Shown here one piece after another: positions 48,189-50,883 of a stretch of 50,883 bases of DNA. The notes below the pieces were generated by a model. That model did not search any database, had not been told where the DNA came from, and saw nothing but the letters and a program-made list of their open reading frames with translations. The DNA lies in NCBI GenBank assembly GCA_964393535.1, contig CAYMUC010000008.1, forward strand, positions 1-50,883. Direction: 5' to 3'. The stretch comes from CAYMUC01 sp964393535 (lineage in GTDB: Bacteria > Actinomycetota > Acidimicrobiia > Acidimicrobiales > Ilumatobacteraceae). Position numbers and translations under genes: made by a program. The number at the start of each line of letters is the position of its first letter. Within the stretch, counting starts at the first letter, position 1.

Positions 48189-48554
48189 ATGTCGGACTTT
48201 CTGCGCTCTTGGCTGATAGTCGGTTGGTTCGGTCTGACGGCCGTGGCACTGGCGGCACTGCTGCTTGGCCTGGCGTCGCTGCTGCGACCGTCGCGGCCCA
48301 CACCCGAGAAGGTCATGGTCTACGAAAGCGGTGTGGATCCGGTCGGTGTCGGCTGGTCGCAGAGCCAGATCCGCTACTACGTGTTCGCCCTGCTGTTCGT
48401 GGTGTTCGACGTAGAAGCGGTGTTCATCTTCCCCTGGGCCACCCAGTTGGAGCGGTACGGCACATTTGGTCTCGTTGTGATGGTGTTGTTCGTGGTGCTG
48501 CTGCTGGACGGCTTGTTCTACGCCTGGAAGAAGGGTGTGCTGCGATGGGTCTAG
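48189..48554 (+). CDS. nuoA: NADH-quinone oxidoreductase subunit A
   Basis: The 121-residue protein has three hydrophobic helices and the NuoA signature KVMVYESGVDPVG followed by QIRYYVFALLFVVFDVEAVFIFPWA. It is the small membrane subunit near the quinone site of Complex I. The ATG at 48189 starts just before the first helix. Its 3' end overlaps nuoB by 10 bases. Confidence 0.96.
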   Translation: MSDFLRSWLIVGWFGLTAVALAALLLGLASLLRPSRPTPEKVMVYESGVDPVGVGWSQSQIRYYVFALLFVVFDVEAVFIFPWATQLERYGTFGLVVMVLFVVLLLDGLFYAWKKGVLRWV

Positions 48555-49111
48555 TCGACAAGGGTCGTCTTCCGACGTCGCTCAACAAACTGTTCAACCT
48601 GGGCCGCTCGTACTCCATGTGGGTGTACCAGTGGGGCCTCGCCTGTTGCGCCATCGAGATGGGAGCGGCCTTTGGATCGCCCCGCTACGACGTGATGCGA
48701 CTCGGTGTCATTCCGCTACCGGCAAGTCCTCGTCAGGCCGACCTGGTGGTCATCTCGGGCACCGTCACCGACAAGATGGCACCTGCCATCAAGCGCCTCT
48801 ACGAGCAGATGCCCGAGCCGAAGTACGTGATCTCGATGGGATCCTGCGCCAACTGCGGCGGCCCGTACTGGGACAGCTACTCGGTCACCAAGGGCGTCGA
48901 CCAGATCATCCCCGTCGACGTGTACGTGCCGGGGTGCCCCCCTCGTCCTGAAGCCCTGCTGGAGGGCATCGTGCTGCTACAGCAACGCATCCGCGACGAG
49001 GACATGGGTGCGCGTTGGCGTGGCGAAGGATACGTGCCGCTGAGCCGCCGGACCGCCGATGCGGCCTCCGTGGCCGAGCGAAAGGGTGAGCCGGTTGTCG
49101 TCGGTGGATGA
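48545..49111 (+). CDS. nuoB: NADH-quinone oxidoreductase subunit B
   Basis: The 188-residue protein has the N2 cluster ligands Cys34, Cys35, Cys101 and Cys131, in GLACCAIEMG, SMGSCANCGGPY and VPGCPPRPEA. NuoB binds the terminal Fe-S cluster of Complex I next to quinone. ATG 48545 lies within the end of nuoA. The C-terminal tail after residue 150 extends past the usual core. Confidence 0.97.
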   Translation: MGLVDKGRLPTSLNKLFNLGRSYSMWVYQWGLACCAIEMGAAFGSPRYDVMRLGVIPLPASPRQADLVVISGTVTDKMAPAIKRLYEQMPEPKYVISMGSCANCGGPYWDSYSVTKGVDQIIPVDVYVPGCPPRPEALLEGIVLLQQRIRDEDMGARWRGEGYVPLSRRTADAASVAERKGEPVVVGG

Positions 49112-49760
49112 TGCAGTGACGGTCGCCGGCGAACTGCCCGGTGACAGTCGGCGTGAACAACTGGTCGACGATCTCCGCCGACATCTCGGCGAGGCTCTCG
49201 TGGACTCGGTGGTGGTACCGGGTGTGGATGTGTGGGTGCGTGTGCGCACCGACGCTTGGCGCCCTGCGGCGCAGTCGCTACGCGAACTCGGGTTCACGTA
49301 TTTCTGCTTTCTCTCCGTCATCGACTGGCTTCCCTCGCCGTACGGCCGGGGTGAAGACGACCCCACCGAGCCGCCGCCCGAGCGCTCCACCGAGATCGTG
49401 CAGGGAGTGGCCGGTGGGTCCACCCGGCTGCAGATGCTGGCTCGCCTGGTCCATCCCGGCACGCACCTGGGCGTGAACGTGAAGTGCGACGTCCCCGATG
49501 ACTCACCCGTGGTCGAGTCATGGATCCCCGTGTTTGCGGGCGCCAACTGGCACGAACGTGAAGCGCACGAGATGTTCGGCGTTGGCTTTGCAGGCCATCC
49601 CGATCTTCGCAATCTGTACCTCCCGGCCGAGTTCGAAGGCCATCCGCTCCGCAAGGACTTCCCCCTGCTGGCGCGCATGGTGAAGCCCTGGCCGGGCATC
49701 GTCGACGTGGAGCCCATGCCCGCAGTCGACGGAGACGACGAAGGAGGCGACGAGTCATGA
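49095..49760 (+). CDS. nuoC: NADH-quinone oxidoreductase subunit C
   Basis: The 221-residue protein has the NuoC signature ANWHEREAHEMFGVGFAGHPDLRNLYLP followed by GHPLRKDFPL. It binds to NuoD on the cytoplasmic arm of Complex I. The start is unclear: TTG 49095 has AAAGGGTGAG 5 bases upstream, and GTG 49104 is the alternative; both overlap the end of nuoB. The acidic tail (PAVDGDDEGGDES) ends at the overlap with nuoD. Confidence 0.93.
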   Translation: MSSVDDAVTVAGELPGDSRREQLVDDLRRHLGEALVDSVVVPGVDVWVRVRTDAWRPAAQSLRELGFTYFCFLSVIDWLPSPYGRGEDDPTEPPPERSTEIVQGVAGGSTRLQMLARLVHPGTHLGVNVKCDVPDDSPVVESWIPVFAGANWHEREAHEMFGVGFAGHPDLRNLYLPAEFEGHPLRKDFPLLARMVKPWPGIVDVEPMPAVDGDDEGGDES

Positions 49761-50883
49761 CCATGCTCAGCGATCGCCAGCAGTTGTCCTACATCGCTGC
49801 CCAGGCGGCCGATGCCAGGGTCAACGTGGAGCTCGAGACCGAGGGCATGACCCTCAACATCGGGCCCCAGCACCCAGCCACCCACGGGACGCTGCGCATC
49901 ATTGCGCGCCTCGACGGCGAGCAGGTGGTGTGGGCCGAGCCATCGTGTGGCTACATGCATCGTGGCTACGAGAAGTTGGCCGAGGTCCGTACCTACCCTC
50001 AGGTCACCACCCTGGTGAACCGCATCGACTGGCTTGGTTCCTTCGCCAACGAGGTGCCGTTCATCCTGGCTGCCGAACAACTCATGGAGATCGAGGCGCC
50101 GCCTCGTGCCCAGTGGATCCGCACTCTGCTGTTCGAACTCTCCCGCATCGCCAATGTGTCGCTGTTCCTCGGTGACCTTGGTGTGCAGATGGGTGCCATC
50201 ACACCGGTGTTCATGGCTTTCCGCGACCGCGAATACGTGTTGAACCTCATCGAGGGTGCCACCGGTGGTCGCTTCCACCCCAACTTCGACCGCATCGGCG
50301 GTCTCAAGGACGATCTGCCGGCCGGCTTCATCGACGAGACCCGGCAGGTCATGAAGAAGTTGCGCAACTTCTGTGACGAGATCGAAGACCTTCTCTTCGG
50401 CAACGAGATCTTCCAGAGTCGAACACGCGGCATCGGCGTCATTCCTCGTGATGTCGCCCTCGACTACGGCCTGTCGGGAGCCAATCTGCGAGCCAGTGGG
50501 GTCGACTGGGATCTGCGACGCGACCAGCGTCTCCCGATGGCCTGGGACAAGGTCGACTGGAAGGTGTGGACCCATCCCGACGGTGACTCGTTCGCGCGTT
50601 GCTGGGTCCGACTGCAGGAGACTCGCGAGGCCACCAAGATCGTCGACCAACTCCTCGACGGAATCCCGTCGGGTCCGGTCATGGCCAAGGTGCCGCGCAT
50701 CATCAAGGTGCCTGCCGGCGAGGCCTGGGTGTCCACCGAGAACCCACTCGGTGAGATGGGCTACTACGTGGTGTCGAAGGGCGACCTCGGGCCGTTCCGA
50801 GTGAAGATCCGCTCGGCGAGCTTCAACAACATCTCCATCGTGCCCTGGGTGCTCAAGGGCGTCTACGTGCCCGACATCATCAC
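49757..50883 (+). CDS. nuoD: NADH-quinone oxidoreductase subunit D (partial, 3' end missing)
   Basis: About 375 residues are visible. The NuoD family features are NIGPQHPATHGTLRIIARLDGE, EPSCGYMHRGYEKLAEVRTYPQ, NRIDWLGSFANEVPF, ELSRIANVSLFLGDLGVQMG and EGATGGRFHPNFDRIGGL. It forms the quinone site with NuoB. ATG 49757 (ATGA with nuoC) has AAGGAGG 9 bases upstream; ATG 49763 is an alternative. The gene continues beyond the window edge with about 65 residues to be expected. Confidence 0.96.
   Translation, partial: MTMLSDRQQLSYIAAQAADARVNVELETEGMTLNIGPQHPATHGTLRIIARLDGEQVVWAEPSCGYMHRGYEKLAEVRTYPQVTTLVNRIDWLGSFANEVPFILAAEQLMEIEAPPRAQWIRTLLFELSRIANVSLFLGDLGVQMGAITPVFMAFRDREYVLNLIEGATGGRFHPNFDRIGGLKDDLPAGFIDETRQVMKKLRNFCDEIEDLLFGNEIFQSRTRGIGVIPRDVALDYGLSGANLRASGVDWDLRRDQRLPMAWDKVDWKVWTHPDGDSFARCWVRLQETREATKIVDQLLDGIPSGPVMAKVPRIIKVPAGEAWVSTENPLGEMGYYVVSKGDLGPFRVKIRSASFNNISIVPWVLKGVYVPDII

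Noticed and set aside
1..50883. Defence systems, prophage genes or CRISPR in the window
   Set aside because: No Cas, restriction, retron, integrase or phage structural genes were seen. The only mobile-element trace is the IS21 remnant and possibly the orphan nucleotidyltransferase.

Overview
The window is high-GC, gene-dense DNA from a free-living actinobacterium. The lineage markers are a WhiB1-type Fe-S regulator next to a PdtaS-type kinase, two single-domain ArsA-type ATPases, a DUF3107 protein, a class E-like sortase, a DUF222/HNH protein, an actinobacterial-type Lhr helicase and many GTG starts. Complete cytochrome c maturation System I, the EtfBA pair, a ketosteroid dehydrogenase-like flavoenzyme and a Complex I operon suggest an aerobic heterotroph, perhaps of the Acidimicrobiia. 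That class assignment is inference from gene content only.

Layout. 0-1.2 kb: tRNA-Arg(CCU), a degraded IS21-type transposase start and an orphan MNT-type nucleotidyltransferase, which look like the scar of a mobile element. 1-5.8 kb: a PLP decarboxylase, a membrane-anchored collagen-like protein and the carboxy(nor)spermidine dehydrogenase/decarboxylase pair for polyamine synthesis. 5.9-11.1 kb: an ABC-2 exporter, then a TetR regulator divergent from a KstD-like flavoprotein with a palindromic operator between them. 11.1-17.5 kb: small genes (HNH protein, lipoproteins, thioesterase, alpha/beta esterase, PNPOx-like protein, YbaK, CspA). 17.6-27.8 kb: nucleic-acid machinery (HelD, an XPB-like SF2 helicase with a variant DtxR regulator, full-length Lhr). 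27.1-30 kb: TetR, a small membrane protein, a crotonase-fold protein without the catalytic glutamates, and a sortase.

30-36.6 kb holds nine same-strand, mostly overlapping genes, ccmABCDEFGHI, a full System I haem-delivery and haem-lyase operon. Most well-studied actinobacteria use System II instead. 36.6-39.4 kb: a SixA-like phosphatase, a zincin-like protease, and mrp divergent from a SufR-like regulator with a long dyad in the shared promoter. 39.5-43.7 kb: DUF3107, the two ArsA ATPases, the PdtaS-like kinase and the convergent WhiB1-like gene. 43.9-45.6 kb: GDPD and a diacylglycerol-kinase-like enzyme. 45.6-47.4 kb: etfBA, closed by a strong hairpin. 47.4 kb to the end: a glutamine-amidotransferase-like protein and nuoABCD, with nuoD running off the edge.

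The common theme from 30 kb onward is electron transport: cytochrome c assembly, Fe-S handling (Mrp, SufR-like, WhiB), EtfBA and Complex I. I did not find a clearly new multi-gene system. The most unusual items are the collagen-like protein, the System I operon with a four-cysteine CcmE, the DtxR-family regulator lacking one metal ligand, the crotonase lacking both glutamates, two genes whose conserved N-termini precede any ATG/GTG/TTG codon, and the SufR/mrp dyad.
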